A stretch of DNA of 64,000 nucleotides from Pantoea sp. RIT-PI-b (GCF_001187905.1 NZ_LGIS01000030.1:248001-312000); one strand, 5' to 3'. Shown: positions 53,678-63,352, counted from the first letter of the stretch. Numbers and translations: made by a program. The notes: generated by a model not told the origin, from the letters alone.

Positions 53678-54946
53678 ATGAGTTCTGCACCTTCTTCTGC
53701 ACCACTCTTCAGCCGCTCCCAGCGTCGTTGTCATCTATTACTGCTGCTCTTTCTGCCCGCTCCCGCATTGACGCTTGAAAAGCTCTGCCAGTTAAATGGC
53801 GTGGCACCTGTTGTCGCCCGACAGGATATCGCGGATGTGGGAGAGGAGATACAGCGATACCATCAACTGGAGCTACACCAGATGGTGGATGGCAGCTTCC
53901 GCATTCATGGGACGGAACTGGACAGGCGACTGTGCCTGATCCACTGGCTGCGACGCGCGCTGCGTTTGTCGCAGGATTTTGTCTGCGAGCACTTTGCCCC
54001 CATTCTGCGCCAGCGCCTGAAAGTGCTAAAGATTGAGAAAGCGCTGTGGGATGAGACCAACCTTCAGGCACTGATTCAACACTGCAGCCTGCGGCTAACG
54101 CGTGACTTCAGCCCGCGCGATCGCCTGTTTTTGCAAATCTTCATGAAGTATTCACTGTGTCAGAGACAAAACGCCCTCTTCAATCAGGGACAGCGCGCGT
54201 GGCTGGCAGAGAAAGCAGAGCGCGCCGCCGCCGACGATGTGATTCATCATTGGCAGAAACGCTGCCACTTAGCGCCCGATGCCAGCGAAACTGACTTCTG
54301 GACGTTACTATTCAGCCTGATTCATGCACCGAACGGTGCGGAACTCCATCATCCTCAGGCCATTAAACTGATGCAAGCAGTGCAAGCACTGGTTGTGCGT
54401 TTTGAACAAATGGCACAGACGCGCTTCAAAAATCAGCAAGAGCTCACCCAGCAGCTGTTTACGCATCTGGCGCAGGCGCTGGATCGTAGCCACTTTTCCA
54501 TCGGCATTGATAACAGCGTAGCGCTGGATGTTGCGCGGCTCTACCCGCGCCTGCTGCGCACCACCGAACGTGCACTCCACCCTTTCAGCACGGACTTTGG
54601 TACGCGCTTTAGCGCGGAGGAAGTGAGCCTGGTGGCGGTGCTGTTTGGTGCCTGGCTAATGCAGGAGAGTGCGTTGCAGGAAAAGCAGGTGCTGCTGCTG
54701 ACCGGCGCCGATGCGGCGCTAGAACAGTTGCTGGAGCAACAGCTGCGGGAAATGACGCTGTTACCCATTAACATCAGCTATCAGGATGTGATGCATTTTC
54801 AACGGGAAGGCGCACCACGGGATATCGCGCTGGTGATCACGCCATACGCCATTTCACTGCCGCTGTTCTCACCGCCGCTGATTCAGGCGGAGCTGCCGCT
54901 GAGTAGCCATCAGCAGCAGCGCATCCGCCAATTGCTCGAGAGCTAA
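53678..54946 (+). CDS. csiE: Stationary-phase inducible protein CsiE
   Basis: A 422-residue protein with PTS-regulation-domain-like helices but no PTS transporter part. It matches E. coli CsiE over its length (YHQLELHQMVDGSFRIHGT, LIHWLRRALRLS, LFTHLAQALDRSHFSIGIDN, LYPRLLRTTERAL, SLPLFSPPLIQAELPL). In E. coli it is sigma-S and CRP dependent. The ATG at 53678 is preferred over a TTG one codon earlier. Its stop overlaps that of convergent hcaT by four bases. Confidence 0.93.
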   Translation: MSSAPSSAPLFSRSQRRCHLLLLLFLPAPALTLEKLCQLNGVAPVVARQDIADVGEEIQRYHQLELHQMVDGSFRIHGTELDRRLCLIHWLRRALRLSQDFVCEHFAPILRQRLKVLKIEKALWDETNLQALIQHCSLRLTRDFSPRDRLFLQIFMKYSLCQRQNALFNQGQRAWLAEKAERAAADDVIHHWQKRCHLAPDASETDFWTLLFSLIHAPNGAELHHPQAIKLMQAVQALVVRFEQMAQTRFKNQQELTQQLFTHLAQALDRSHFSIGIDNSVALDVARLYPRLLRTTERALHPFSTDFGTRFSAEEVSLVAVLFGAWLMQESALQEKQVLLLTGADAALEQLLEQQLREMTLLPINISYQDVMHFQREGAPRDIALVITPYAISLPLFSPPLIQAELPLSSHQQQRIRQLLES

Positions 54947-56082
54947 GCGGTTCGCGGACGCAGGAACAGTGCCGGCAGCGCCACCAACGCCATTACCCAG
55001 AACAGATGTCCTTGCAGATGGGCAAACAGCACGCCGCAAATCATTGTCATCACCGCGATACCGCCGCCCATCGCCAGCGCCGAGTAAAGCGATTGCAGAC
55101 GAATCACTTCTGCACCTTTGCGTGCGGCAATAAAACGCATCGCCGCTAAATGACAAACGGTAAAGCTGCCGCAGTGCAGAATCTGCGCCACAATCAGCAG
55201 TGGCAGCGCGGTGCTGGATCCCAGCAGCGTCCAACGCACGATGGCGCATGCTCCGGATAACAGCAGCAGGTCGCGCGCGGTCCAGCGTCGGAACAGCCGG
55301 CCACTGAGCGCAAAAATAATGATTTCGGCGACAACGCCTAATGACCACAAATAGCCAATAATCGACGCAGAATAACCGCTTTCCTGCCACCAGATGGCGC
55401 TAAAGCTGTAATAGGCCGCGTGCGCGCCCTGCAGTAGCGTTACGCATAACATAAAGCGCCACACTGCATTTTCGCGCAGCAGCTCACGCCACGCCTGCCA
55501 GCCGCCGTCTGTTGACGTCTGACGTTCACTGCCCTGCGGCCTGGTCGCCGGTGTTAACATCATTCCACCCAGCATGCCGATCGCGCCTAATGACAGCAGC
55601 ACCAAAATCGCCTGAGACGAGAACGCAGTGACTAACATGCCGGTTAGGGCGGAACTGATAACAAACGCTAGCGAACCCCAAAGACGAACCGGCCCATAGG
55701 CCAGGCCAATTTGCTGCGTCCAGGTAGCGGCCAGCGCATCGCTCAGCGGCACCAGCGGTGAGAAAAACAGGTTGAAGCCGATCATCACCAACAGCAGCCA
55801 CATCCACTGTTGCCCAAGCCAATAACCGATGGCGAACAGACAGGTCATCAGCGCCAGCAGGCGCAGAGCAGTGATCAACTGCGCCGGATTTTTAACCTGT
55901 GAGGCAATCAGCAAGCTCCCCACGAAGCGGGCCACCATGCCGCAGCCCAGCAGCAGGCCAATCTTTTCGGCATCAAGGCCTGCACCTTTCAGCCAAACGC
56001 TCCAGAAAGGCAGGTAGATGCCGTAACAAAAGAAGTAAGTGAAGTAGCCCAATCCGAGCCATTTGGCCGAGCCGATTGCCAT
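54943..56082 (-). CDS. hcaT: 3-phenylpropionate MFS transporter HcaT
   Basis: A 379-residue, 12-helix major facilitator. The start at 56082 (MAIGSAKWLGLGYFTYFFCYG) has GGAGGG upstream. It follows E. coli HcaT through LPFWSVWLKG, GFNLFFSPLVPLSDALA, YGPVRLWGSLAFVISSALTG, GYLWSLGVVAEIIIFALS and QILHCGSFTVCHLAAMRFIAA (shown in parts). The hca catabolic genes are not adjacent, so the true substrate is uncertain. Confidence 0.9.
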   Translation of the reverse strand: MAIGSAKWLGLGYFTYFFCYGIYLPFWSVWLKGAGLDAEKIGLLLGCGMVARFVGSLLIASQVKNPAQLITALRLLALMTCLFAIGYWLGQQWMWLLLVMIGFNLFFSPLVPLSDALAATWTQQIGLAYGPVRLWGSLAFVISSALTGMLVTAFSSQAILVLLSLGAIGMLGGMMLTPATRPQGSERQTSTDGGWQAWRELLRENAVWRFMLCVTLLQGAHAAYYSFSAIWWQESGYSASIIGYLWSLGVVAEIIIFALSGRLFRRWTARDLLLLSGACAIVRWTLLGSSTALPLLIVAQILHCGSFTVCHLAAMRFIAARKGAEVIRLQSLYSALAMGGGIAVMTMICGVLFAHLQGHLFWVMALVALPALFLRPRTA

Positions 56083-56153
56083 ATTCCCTCCAGCAAAGAT
56101 GCTGCTCTGCAGCACGAGTGGTCGCTACTTTGTCAGAGCGCTATAGCGACGGC

Positions 56154-56183
56154 AATAAAAAAGGATGGCCTAAGCCATCCTTT
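56154..56183 (-). terminator. Terminator of glyA
   Basis: Perfect 10-bp stem AAAGGATGGC / GCCATCCTTT with loop CTAA, then T-run on the minus strand. Confidence 0.88.
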
Positions 56184-56211
56184 TTCCTGCTGCATCGACA
56201 GACGTAAAAAC

Positions 56212-57465
56212 TTACGCGTATACCGGCAGACGGCTGCAGATTTCCAGCACTTTCTGTTTGGTACGTTCGATGGTCGCTTCGTCGTTGATGTTGTCCAGCA
56301 CGTCAGCAATCCAGCCCGCCAGTTCACGAACTTCAGCTTCTTTAAAGCCGCGACGCGTCACCGCTGGCGTACCGATACGGATACCTGAAGTTACGAACGG
56401 GCTCTTCGGATCGTTCGGAACGCTGTTTTTGTTCACGGTAATGTTAGCGCGGCCTAAAGCGGCATCAGCTTCTTTACCGGTCAGGTTTTTGCTCACCAGA
56501 TCGATCAGGAACAGGTGGTTGAAAGTACCACCAGAAACGATGTTGTAGCCACGCTCCAGCAGAACTTCCACCATCGCTTTGGCATTCTTAGCAACCTGCT
56601 GCTGATAAGTCTTGAACTCTGGCTCCATCGCTTCTTTGAATGCCACGGCTTTACCGGCGATCACATGCATCAGAGGGCCACCCTGGCCGCCCGGGAACAC
56701 CGCGGAGTTCAGCTTTTTATACAGATCTTCGTCACCGTTTTTCGCCAGGATCAGGCCGCCGCGCGGACCCGCCAGGGTTTTGTGGGTGGTAGAGGTTACG
56801 ATGTGTGCATGAGGAACCGGGTTTGGATAGACGTCTGCGGCGATCAGGCCAGCAACGTGGGCCATATCAACGAACAGGTAGGCGCCAACGCTATCAGCGA
56901 TTTCACGCATTTTGGCCCAGTCGCACACGCCAGAGTAGGCGGAGAAACCACCGACGATCATTTTCGGCTTATGGGTTTGCGCCAGTTCAGCCAGTTCGTC
57001 GTAATTGATTTTGCCGGTTTCATCGATGCCGTAAGGGATAACCTTGTACAGCTTGCCAGACAGGTTAACCGGAGAACCGTGCGTCAGGTGACCGCCGTGC
57101 GCCAGGTTCATACCCAGAATGGTGTCGCCCGGCTGCAGCAGTGCCGTGTACACCGCGAAGTTAGCCTGCGAACCTGAGTGCGGCTGTACGTTAGCGTAAT
57201 CAGCGCCGAACAGCTCTTTAGCACGATCGATCGCCAACTGCTCAACGATATCAACGTATTCACATCCGCCGTAGTAGCGTTTGCCCGGATAGCCTTCGGC
57301 ATATTTGTTGGTGAGCTGTGAACCTTGTGCCTGCATTACGCGTGGGCTGGTGTAGTTTTCAGAAGCAATCAGTTCAATGTGCTCTTCCTGACGCACTTTC
57401 TCTTGCTCCATAGCCTGCCACAACGCGGCATCATAATCGGCAATGTTCATATCACGCTTTAACAT
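56212..57465 (-). CDS. glyA: Serine hydroxymethyltransferase
   Basis: PLP enzyme interconverting serine and glycine with tetrahydrofolate, the main one-carbon source for purines. The 417 residues match E. coli. They include EHIELIASENYTSPRVMQAQ, GYPGKRYYGGCEYVD, the PLP Lys in TTHKTLAGPRGGLI, and RIGTPAVTRRGF. It is divergent from hmp, with PurR- and NsrR-type sites in the 339-bp gap. Confidence 0.98.
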   Translation of the reverse strand: MLKRDMNIADYDAALWQAMEQEKVRQEEHIELIASENYTSPRVMQAQGSQLTNKYAEGYPGKRYYGGCEYVDIVEQLAIDRAKELFGADYANVQPHSGSQANFAVYTALLQPGDTILGMNLAHGGHLTHGSPVNLSGKLYKVIPYGIDETGKINYDELAELAQTHKPKMIVGGFSAYSGVCDWAKMREIADSVGAYLFVDMAHVAGLIAADVYPNPVPHAHIVTSTTHKTLAGPRGGLILAKNGDEDLYKKLNSAVFPGGQGGPLMHVIAGKAVAFKEAMEPEFKTYQQQVAKNAKAMVEVLLERGYNIVSGGTFNHLFLIDLVSKNLTGKEADAALGRANITVNKNSVPNDPKSPFVTSGIRIGTPAVTRRGFKEAEVRELAGWIADVLDNINDEATIERTKQKVLEICSRLPVYA

Positions 57466-57581
57466 CCGGACTCTCCTGACTCAGCTAACTTTTTAACGGC
57501 AGTTTAGGCCCCGGCTAAGGGGCGAAGGCGAACAGTGTAAACGGTTTTGACAGGGGACGGTAGCGCCAATCCCCTCTTTTT

Positions 57582-57597
57582 GCGCAATCGATTGGCA
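57582..57597 (-). promoter_or_regulatory. Candidate PurR box in the glyA-hmp region
   Basis: GCGCAATCGATTGGCA has the central CAATCGATTG palindrome and matches 10 of 16 PurR consensus positions. It lies 117 bp upstream of glyA. PurR control of glyA is known in E. coli. Confidence 0.45.
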
Positions 57598-57757
57598 TGG
57601 CGCTGGAACGGGTTTTTTACGCTTTTTTGCAAGCGAGAAAATCGCGAGATTTGCTCACATTGCACGGGAATAAATTTCAGGTTTGCGGGCCAGCGCGCAC
57701 CTTTTTTGCCTAATCCTTAATCACAACGAGGGATTTACAGGCGCTTCGATTAACCAT

Positions 57758-57780
57758 AAGATGCATTTAAAATACATGTT
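57758..57780 (+). promoter_or_regulatory. NsrR site upstream of hmp
   Basis: A 23-bp near-perfect palindrome with half-sites AAGATGCATTT and AAATACATGTT. It matches the NsrR consensus of E. coli hmp and ends 24 bp before the hmp start. NO-sensing derepression of hmp follows from known biology. Confidence 0.88.
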
Positions 57781-57804
57781 TAAATTCACTCTGAGGATTT
57801 CACC

Positions 57805-58989
57805 ATGCTTGACGCGCAAACCATCGCTACCATCAAATCCACCTTGCCTGCCATCGCACAAATCGGTCCCCAGCTCACCGGTCACTTTTATCAGCGTTTG
57901 TTAACCCAGCATCCTGAACTGAAAAACGTCTTCAACATGAATAATCAACGCAGCGGCAATCAGCGTGAAGCCTTGTTCAACGCGATTGTGGCCTATGGCA
58001 GCAATCTGGAAAATTTGGCGGTGCTGTTGCCGGCGGTGGAGAAGATCGCGCAGAAGCATGCCAGCCTGAACATTCAGCCTGAACAATACGCGATTGTGGG
58101 CGAAAACCTGCTGGCAACCATTGATGAGTTGCTGCACCCGGGCGAAGAGGTGCTGACCGCATGGGGAAAAGCTTATGGCGTGCTGGCCGATGTGTTTATT
58201 CAGCGTGAAGAAGCGATTTATTCTGCGTCCGAAGAGAAAGCCGGCGGCTGGCGCGGCGCGCGTGATTTCCGTATTCGCGCCATCAACCAGGAAAGCTCAG
58301 TGATTAAGAGTTTTGAGCTGGTGCCGAACGACGGTCAGCCAGTGGCAACATTCTTGCCTGGCCAGTATCTGGCCATTAGCCTGCAACCTGCAGGCAACGA
58401 AAATATCCAGCATCGCCAGTATTCGCTGACGCATCAACCGAACGGCACCTTCTATCGCATTGCAGTAAAACGCGAAGCGCTGGGCAGCGTATCGGGTTGG
58501 CTGCATGACAATGCACAGGTCGGAGATATCGTGCAGTGCGCCGCTCCAGCGGGCGATTTCTTCCTGCAGGCTGACGCGGCGACACCCATCACCTTAATCT
58601 CTGCTGGCGTGGGACAAACTCCGATGCTGGCGATGCTGGCTAATCTGGCGGAGCAGCAACATCCTGCAGCAGTTAACTGGCTACACGCGGCTGAAGCCGG
58701 TTCCCAACATGCCTTTGCTGAAGAGGTAAAATCATTCGGCGCACGTCTGCCAAACTTCGCCAGTCACGTTTGGTATCGCCAGCCGGAAAGCGCAGATGCA
58801 GGACGTTATAACGATGCGGGGTTGATGGATCTGGCGGGCATATCTTCTGCGTTAAATCAGCCCGAGCGCCAATTCTGGATCTGCGGTCCACTGCCGTTTA
58901 TGCAGTTTGTCGCGCGTCAGTTAGTCGATGCGGGTGTGAGCGGCGATCGTATCCATTACGAAGTGTTTGGTCCGCACAAGGTGCTGTAA
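57805..58989 (+). CDS. hmp: Flavohaemoglobin / nitric oxide dioxygenase
   Basis: Detoxifies NO to nitrate using O2, FAD and NADPH. The 394 residues match E. coli Hmp. An N-terminal globin (MLDAQTIATIKSTLPAI, proximal His in the region AQKHASLNI) is followed by an FAD domain (RQYSLTHQP) and an NAD(P) domain (ISAGVGQTPMLAMLANL, IHYEVFGPHKVL). It is controlled by the NsrR site upstream and followed by a terminator. Confidence 0.97.
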   Translation: MLDAQTIATIKSTLPAIAQIGPQLTGHFYQRLLTQHPELKNVFNMNNQRSGNQREALFNAIVAYGSNLENLAVLLPAVEKIAQKHASLNIQPEQYAIVGENLLATIDELLHPGEEVLTAWGKAYGVLADVFIQREEAIYSASEEKAGGWRGARDFRIRAINQESSVIKSFELVPNDGQPVATFLPGQYLAISLQPAGNENIQHRQYSLTHQPNGTFYRIAVKREALGSVSGWLHDNAQVGDIVQCAAPAGDFFLQADAATPITLISAGVGQTPMLAMLANLAEQQHPAAVNWLHAAEAGSQHAFAEEVKSFGARLPNFASHVWYRQPESADAGRYNDAGLMDLAGISSALNQPERQFWICGPLPFMQFVARQLVDAGVSGDRIHYEVFGPHKVL

Positions 58990-58992
58990 AAC

Positions 58993-59020
58993 AGAAAGCC
59001 TGCAGAAGGCAGGCTTTCTT
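58993..59020. terminator. Terminator after hmp
   Basis: Perfect 11-bp stem AGAAAGCCTGC / GCAGGCTTTCT with a 5-nt loop. It lies between the convergent ends of hmp and glnB and could serve both. Confidence 0.82.
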
Positions 59021-59039
59021 AGGCAATGCGCGAAGGGGC

Positions 59040-59378
59040 TTAAATCGCCTCTTCGTCCTCTTCACCGGTACGAATACGCACCACGCGCGCTACATCGAAG
59101 ACAAAGATTTTGCCGTCGCCGATTTTGCCGGTCTGCGCAGTTTTCATAATGGTTTCTACGCAGGTGTCGACGATGTCGTCACCGACCACCATTTCAATTT
59201 TCACTTTTGGCAGAAAATCGACCATGTATTCCGCGCCGCGATACAGTTCCGTGTGGCCTTTCTGACGGCCAAAGCCTTTGACTTCACTGACCGTCATCCC
59301 GGTGATGCCCACTTCCGCTAACGCTTCACGTACATCATCGAGTTTGAATGGTTTGATAATTGCATCGATCTTTTTCAT
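59040..59378 (-). CDS. glnB: Nitrogen regulatory protein P-II (GlnB)
   Basis: Trimeric signal protein that reads 2-oxoglutarate and glutamine status and controls NtrB and GlnE. The start at 59378 (MKKIDAIIKPFKLDDV) gives the standard 112 residues; the longer frame is excluded. The uridylylated T-loop Tyr51 (RGAEYMVDF) is present. It is the last gene of glrK-glrG-glrR-glnB. Confidence 0.97.
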   Translation of the reverse strand: MKKIDAIIKPFKLDDVREALAEVGITGMTVSEVKGFGRQKGHTELYRGAEYMVDFLPKVKIEMVVGDDIVDTCVETIMKTAQTGKIGDGKIFVFDVARVVRIRTGEEDEEAI

Positions 59379-59453
59379 GACAGATCCTTTTTTACTCCCT
59401 CCATGATGGACGGATACCGTTAGTATAAGTGTTCCTGACACCGCCGCAGCACG

Positions 59454-60785
59454 CTACTCTTTAAATTCGCTGGCGTCTAGCTCATGGCGCGACAGCAGCT
59501 TATAGAATTCAGTGCGGTTACGTCCAGCCAGACGCGCGGCGTTAGTGACATTTCCTTTGGTCATCTGCAACAGTTTACGCAGATAGTTCAGCTCAAACTG
59601 ATTACGCGCCTCGACGAAGGTTGGCAACGCGGTATTTTCTCCTGCCAGCGCCTGCTCCACCAGCGCATCGCCGATCACCGGTGCAGTACTCAACGCTACG
59701 CACTGCTCAATCACGTTCACCAATTGCCGCACATTGCCCGGCCATGCTGCACCAACCAGTCGTTTCATGGCATCCACCGAGAAGCTACGCACGAAAGGTT
59801 TATGGCGATCGGCTGACTGGCGCAGCAGATGATTCGCCAGCAGCGGAATATCTTCGGCACGCTCATGCAGCGCAGGAATTTTCAGATTGACCACGTTGAG
59901 GCGATAGTAGAGGTCCTCGCGGAAACTCTTTTTCTCCATCGCTTTCGGCAAATCACGGTGCGTCGCGGAAATAATCCGCACGTTGATATCCAGATCGCGG
60001 TTACTGCCCAGCGGGCGCACCTTGCGCTCCTGCAGTACGCGTAGCAATTTCACCTGCAACGCCTGCGGCATATCGCCGATCTCATCCAGAAACAGTGTGC
60101 CGCCCTCCGCCGCCTGGAACAGCCCTTCACGCGCGCTGACTGCTCCCGTAAAGGCACCTTTGGCGTGGCCAAACAGCTCAGATTCGAGCAGTTGCTCTGG
60201 CAAAGCGCCACAGTTGATGGCAATGAAGGGCTTGGTCGCACGGGGGCTGGCCGCATGAATCGCTTGTGCCAGCACCTCTTTACCGGTGCCGCTTTGCCCA
60301 TTGATCAAAATACTGACGTCCGATTGCGCTACCATGTGCGACTGATCCAACAGGCGCAGCATCTGCGGATTGCGCGTCACAATCGCTTCGCGCCAGCCGT
60401 CATCGCTCATCGGCGCGCGCTGTGCCAGCGCTTCATCAATCGCTTTGTACAACGCATCACGATCGACCGGTTTGGTCAGAAAACTAAATACGCCTTGCTG
60501 CGTAGCGGACACGGCTTCAGGAATTGAACCATGCGCGGTGAGAATGATCACCGGCAAGCCCGCATGACGTTTCTGTACTTCGCCAAACAGCGCCAGACCG
60601 TCCATCTCATCCATGCGCAGGTCGCTGATGACTAAATCGACCTTCTCTTTCTGCAGATGACGCAGTGCTTCTGGTCCGCTGGCTGCCGTCGCCACCTGAA
60701 AACCTTCGCTACTCAAACGCATGCCAAGCAGTTTCAGTAAGCCAGGATCGTCATCTACCAGCAGTAAGCGTGCGCTCTGTTTCAT
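59454..60785 (-). CDS. glrR: Sigma-54 response regulator GlrR (QseF)
   Basis: NtrC-family activator of 443 residues. It has a receiver domain (LLVDDDPGLLKLLGMRL, phospho-acceptor Asp in LVISDLRMDEMDG), an AAA+ domain (NGQSGTGKEVLAQAIHAAS, GHAKGAFTGAVSAREG) and a C-terminal Fis-type HTH (NVTNAARLAGRNRTEFYKLL). In E. coli it activates the sigma-54 promoter of glmY. Both the glmY gene and TGTC-N10-GACA sites lie upstream of this operon. Confidence 0.97.
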   Translation of the reverse strand: MKQSARLLLVDDDPGLLKLLGMRLSSEGFQVATAASGPEALRHLQKEKVDLVISDLRMDEMDGLALFGEVQKRHAGLPVIILTAHGSIPEAVSATQQGVFSFLTKPVDRDALYKAIDEALAQRAPMSDDGWREAIVTRNPQMLRLLDQSHMVAQSDVSILINGQSGTGKEVLAQAIHAASPRATKPFIAINCGALPEQLLESELFGHAKGAFTGAVSAREGLFQAAEGGTLFLDEIGDMPQALQVKLLRVLQERKVRPLGSNRDLDINVRIISATHRDLPKAMEKKSFREDLYYRLNVVNLKIPALHERAEDIPLLANHLLRQSADRHKPFVRSFSVDAMKRLVGAAWPGNVRQLVNVIEQCVALSTAPVIGDALVEQALAGENTALPTFVEARNQFELNYLRKLLQMTKGNVTNAARLAGRNRTEFYKLLSRHELDASEFKE

Positions 60786-60787
60786 GA

Positions 60788-61459
60788 TTACTGATCCTCA
60801 GTTTGCACATCACTGGCACCGTGCGATGCGTCGCTGCTGTCGGGCGCTTTGCGCGATGACAGTTGGCGCTCAATGTCGGTTAAACGCTCGAGCTTACGTT
60901 GGGTGTCTGCCAGCGCCTGGCGCATTTTGCTTTGCTGCTGACGCAGGTTGTCCATTTCAGCGTCGTTGCTTTGCTGCAGGGCGGCGTAACGTCCACGCGC
61001 TTCACTCAGCTCCAGCTGAGCGGCCTGATTACTGCGCCACAGCTGCAGTAACGGGCGCACTGCCGCCGGATAAGACGCGCTATAACCGTCCAACGTGGTG
61101 ACGTAATCACGGCGTTCCACCGGCGTGACGTTACCGTTAGCGAGCAGAATGCCTTGCTTAAAGGCGCGTGCCCAGCCTTGCACCGGCCAGCGACGCGCTT
61201 CGGCGCGAGCTTCGGCAGGGGATAAGCGCTCGGCACAATCAACGGCGCGCTGCCAGTAAAGCGGATTACTCACGGCGGCTGGCGTTTCGATTTGCCACAT
61301 GCTTTGACAATCGATCGCAAGATAATCCGGCAGGCGCACGTCGGGTTCCGGCACGCTCACGCTAGTGTGTTGGGGACGTTGCTGCGACGGTGCCTGGCAG
61401 GCACTCAGGCCGAGCGCCATCAACGCACAGGTCACAAATTTAAATCGGGGTAATTTCAT
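60788..61459 (-). CDS. glrG: Outer-membrane lipoprotein GlrG (QseG)
   Basis: A 223-residue lipoprotein with lipobox ALGLSACQAP (Cys21). It has a Trp-rich N-terminal half (CQSMWQIETPAAVSNPLYWQRAVDCAERLSP, shown only as landmarks) and a coiled-coil tail (LRQQQSKMRQALADTQRKLERL). QseG modulates the sensor GlrK/QseE from the periplasm. It is tightly packed between glrK and glrR with 2-3 nt gaps. Confidence 0.9.
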   Translation of the reverse strand: MKLPRFKFVTCALMALGLSACQAPSQQRPQHTSVSVPEPDVRLPDYLAIDCQSMWQIETPAAVSNPLYWQRAVDCAERLSPAEARAEARRWPVQGWARAFKQGILLANGNVTPVERRDYVTTLDGYSASYPAAVRPLLQLWRSNQAAQLELSEARGRYAALQQSNDAEMDNLRQQQSKMRQALADTQRKLERLTDIERQLSSRKAPDSSDASHGASDVQTEDQ

Positions 61460-61462
61460 TAA

Positions 61463-62890
61463 TCAGGCATTCCCGGCGCTGGTAGTCAGAATGATACGAA
61501 AACAGACATCCGCATCCTTGCGTGTTACCAACTGCAAATCGCCTTGCATCCTGCGCAGGCAATCTTTGGCGATGCTTAACCCCAGACCGCTGCCTTTAAC
61601 CGGCCCCTTGCGCTGTTGGCTGCCTTGATAAAAAGGCTCAAAAATCATCGCCTGCTCTTCAGCCGGAATCGGTGTGCCGGTGTTTGCCACCTCAATCCAC
61701 ACCTGGTTGCCCTTCTGCTGGCTCTGCAGCCAGATGTTACCGGATTCGGCGCCGTAGTTCACGGCGTTCGAATAGAGGTTATCAATCACCCGCTGTAGCA
61801 ACGTGGCTTCCGCCAGACAGTGATTCACCTGCAGATCAACGTGCGTCGTCATCTCACGCGCACTGGCAGGCAACGAGTGCACTTTTACTACGGAATCAAT
61901 GATGTCATTTAATACCACCGGTGCCAGCGTCATCGGGCCATCTGCCAGCTTACGGTTGTAATCCAGCAACTGCTCAATCAGCCGCTGTAAATGACGGCTG
62001 CTGGTATCGAGAATCGCGACCACTTCCTGCTGCTCAGCGTTCAATGGCCCGGCGACCTGATCGGCCAGCAGCTCAGTGCCTTCCCGCAGGCTGGCAAGCG
62101 GTGTTTTCAGCTCATGCGACAGGTGACGCAGAAACTCATGGCGCTGCTCTTCCAGCCAGCTCAGACGTTCACTCAACCAAACGATGCGCTGTCCCAGCGA
62201 GCGAATTTCACGTGGGCCGCGAAAGCTGCCGCTATCGCCCAGCGATTTGCCCTCGCCTAAGCGATTGATCATGCGCTCAACGCGTTTTACCGGACCAATA
62301 ATCATGCCAGTGAACAGCAAAACCAGCACCAGACTGATCAGGAACAGAATGAGCGCCTGCCAGCCAAAAAACTGGCCGCGATCGGCAATTTCACGTTGCA
62401 GTTGTAGGCCGCGCGAAAACACCACTTCGCGCGTTGCCTGCACCATTTGCGTATTGGTATCGGAAAAACGCTCCAGCGCGCTGGCAGCTTGTGCTTGCGG
62501 ATTACCATTATCGCACTTTACCTGCTGCAGCTGCGGCAAGGTGGTTTGCAGCACTTTGAAGGAGGGCAGATCGGGCAAGCTGGCTGCGTGGCTGCTGAGC
62601 ATTTGACCGTAGCGCGTCCACTGCGTTTGATACAGTTTGGCCAGCGACGCATCGCCTAATACGCAGTATTGACGATAGCTTCGCTCCAGCTCCAGCGCGG
62701 TGCGCGCCATCGCTTCACTGCGCCGTACATCGGTAAAGGTATTGCGATTGGTATCTGCCGCCTGGTTGCTCAGCGCCGAAAGGCTTTCCCATGCTTGCCA
62801 TGCCAGCACCAGTAACGGCAGCAGCACCAGCAGAAAGGCCATTAAGACTAACTGTCGCAGGGATCGGGGAAACAGACGCCATTTATTCAC
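61463..62890 (-). CDS. glrK: Sensor histidine kinase GlrK (QseE)
   Basis: A 475-residue membrane kinase with two membrane helices (about 14-31 and 175-195) flanking a helical periplasmic sensor, then HAMP. The dimerisation domain holds the phospho-His in FLRHLSHELKTPLASL, and the ATPase domain contains GSGLGLSIAKDCLRRMQGD. It phosphorylates GlrR. It heads the glrKGR-glnB operon. Confidence 0.96.
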   Translation of the reverse strand: MNKWRLFPRSLRQLVLMAFLLVLLPLLVLAWQAWESLSALSNQAADTNRNTFTDVRRSEAMARTALELERSYRQYCVLGDASLAKLYQTQWTRYGQMLSSHAASLPDLPSFKVLQTTLPQLQQVKCDNGNPQAQAASALERFSDTNTQMVQATREVVFSRGLQLQREIADRGQFFGWQALILFLISLVLVLLFTGMIIGPVKRVERMINRLGEGKSLGDSGSFRGPREIRSLGQRIVWLSERLSWLEEQRHEFLRHLSHELKTPLASLREGTELLADQVAGPLNAEQQEVVAILDTSSRHLQRLIEQLLDYNRKLADGPMTLAPVVLNDIIDSVVKVHSLPASAREMTTHVDLQVNHCLAEATLLQRVIDNLYSNAVNYGAESGNIWLQSQQKGNQVWIEVANTGTPIPAEEQAMIFEPFYQGSQQRKGPVKGSGLGLSIAKDCLRRMQGDLQLVTRKDADVCFRIILTTSAGNA

Positions 62891-62960
62891 AACCGCGCTT
62901 CCTTAAATATGAGCTGCAGGCATGCTAGCGAAGTATCAAAACGGAAGAAAGGAGAGATAT

Positions 62961-63178
62961 GAAAACGGCAGGCCTTTTGGCCTGCCGTGAGAGCGACGCC
63001 GCAGCATCGCTTGCAAAATAGGTGGAGCCTAACTCAACGTTGCGTCCGATGCTTGATAACGTTGCAAAGCAAGCGATTATCGGTGAGGTGGACGACAGGC
63101 TCCGTTTGGTGCGTCATTCAGTTTTTATGAGCTCTGCCGCGAAAAGCGGGGCAATCATAAACAGGCGAATGAGCCACG
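62961..63178 (-). ncRNA. glmY: GlmY small RNA
   Basis: Located between purL and glrK as in E. coli. The 5' part GTGGCTCATTCgcC resembles the E. coli GlmY start (GUGGCUCAUUCACC). The position +1 at 63178 is exactly 12 nt from the GC of a sigma-54 promoter. The 3' end is a terminator with stem ACGGCAGGCC / GGCCTGCCGT and a short T tract. GlmY sequesters RapZ and so raises GlmS by protecting GlmZ. The predicted primary length of about 218 nt exceeds the E. coli 184 nt. Confidence 0.82.
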
Positions 63179-63188
63179 CAGAAAGTAT

Positions 63189-63204
63189 AGCAAGTATCAT
63201 GCCA
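63189..63204 (-). promoter_or_regulatory. Sigma-54 promoter of glmY
   Basis: On the minus strand TGGCATGATACTTGCT has GG and GC elements at the -24/-12 spacing. A TATACT just downstream could act as an overlapping sigma-70 -10, as described for E. coli glmY. Confidence 0.82.
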
Positions 63205-63352
63205 ATAAATAAATAGTGTTTATTATCAGAGGAATGCCAGATAGAAGGCGAAGACAGGAAGGAAAGCGGACCGGACGGTCAGGGAAAAGTGTCGCTGATT
63301 AGCAACGGGTTTAGAGCGCTAACTTCCTTGCATTACAAATCAACGATTTAAA

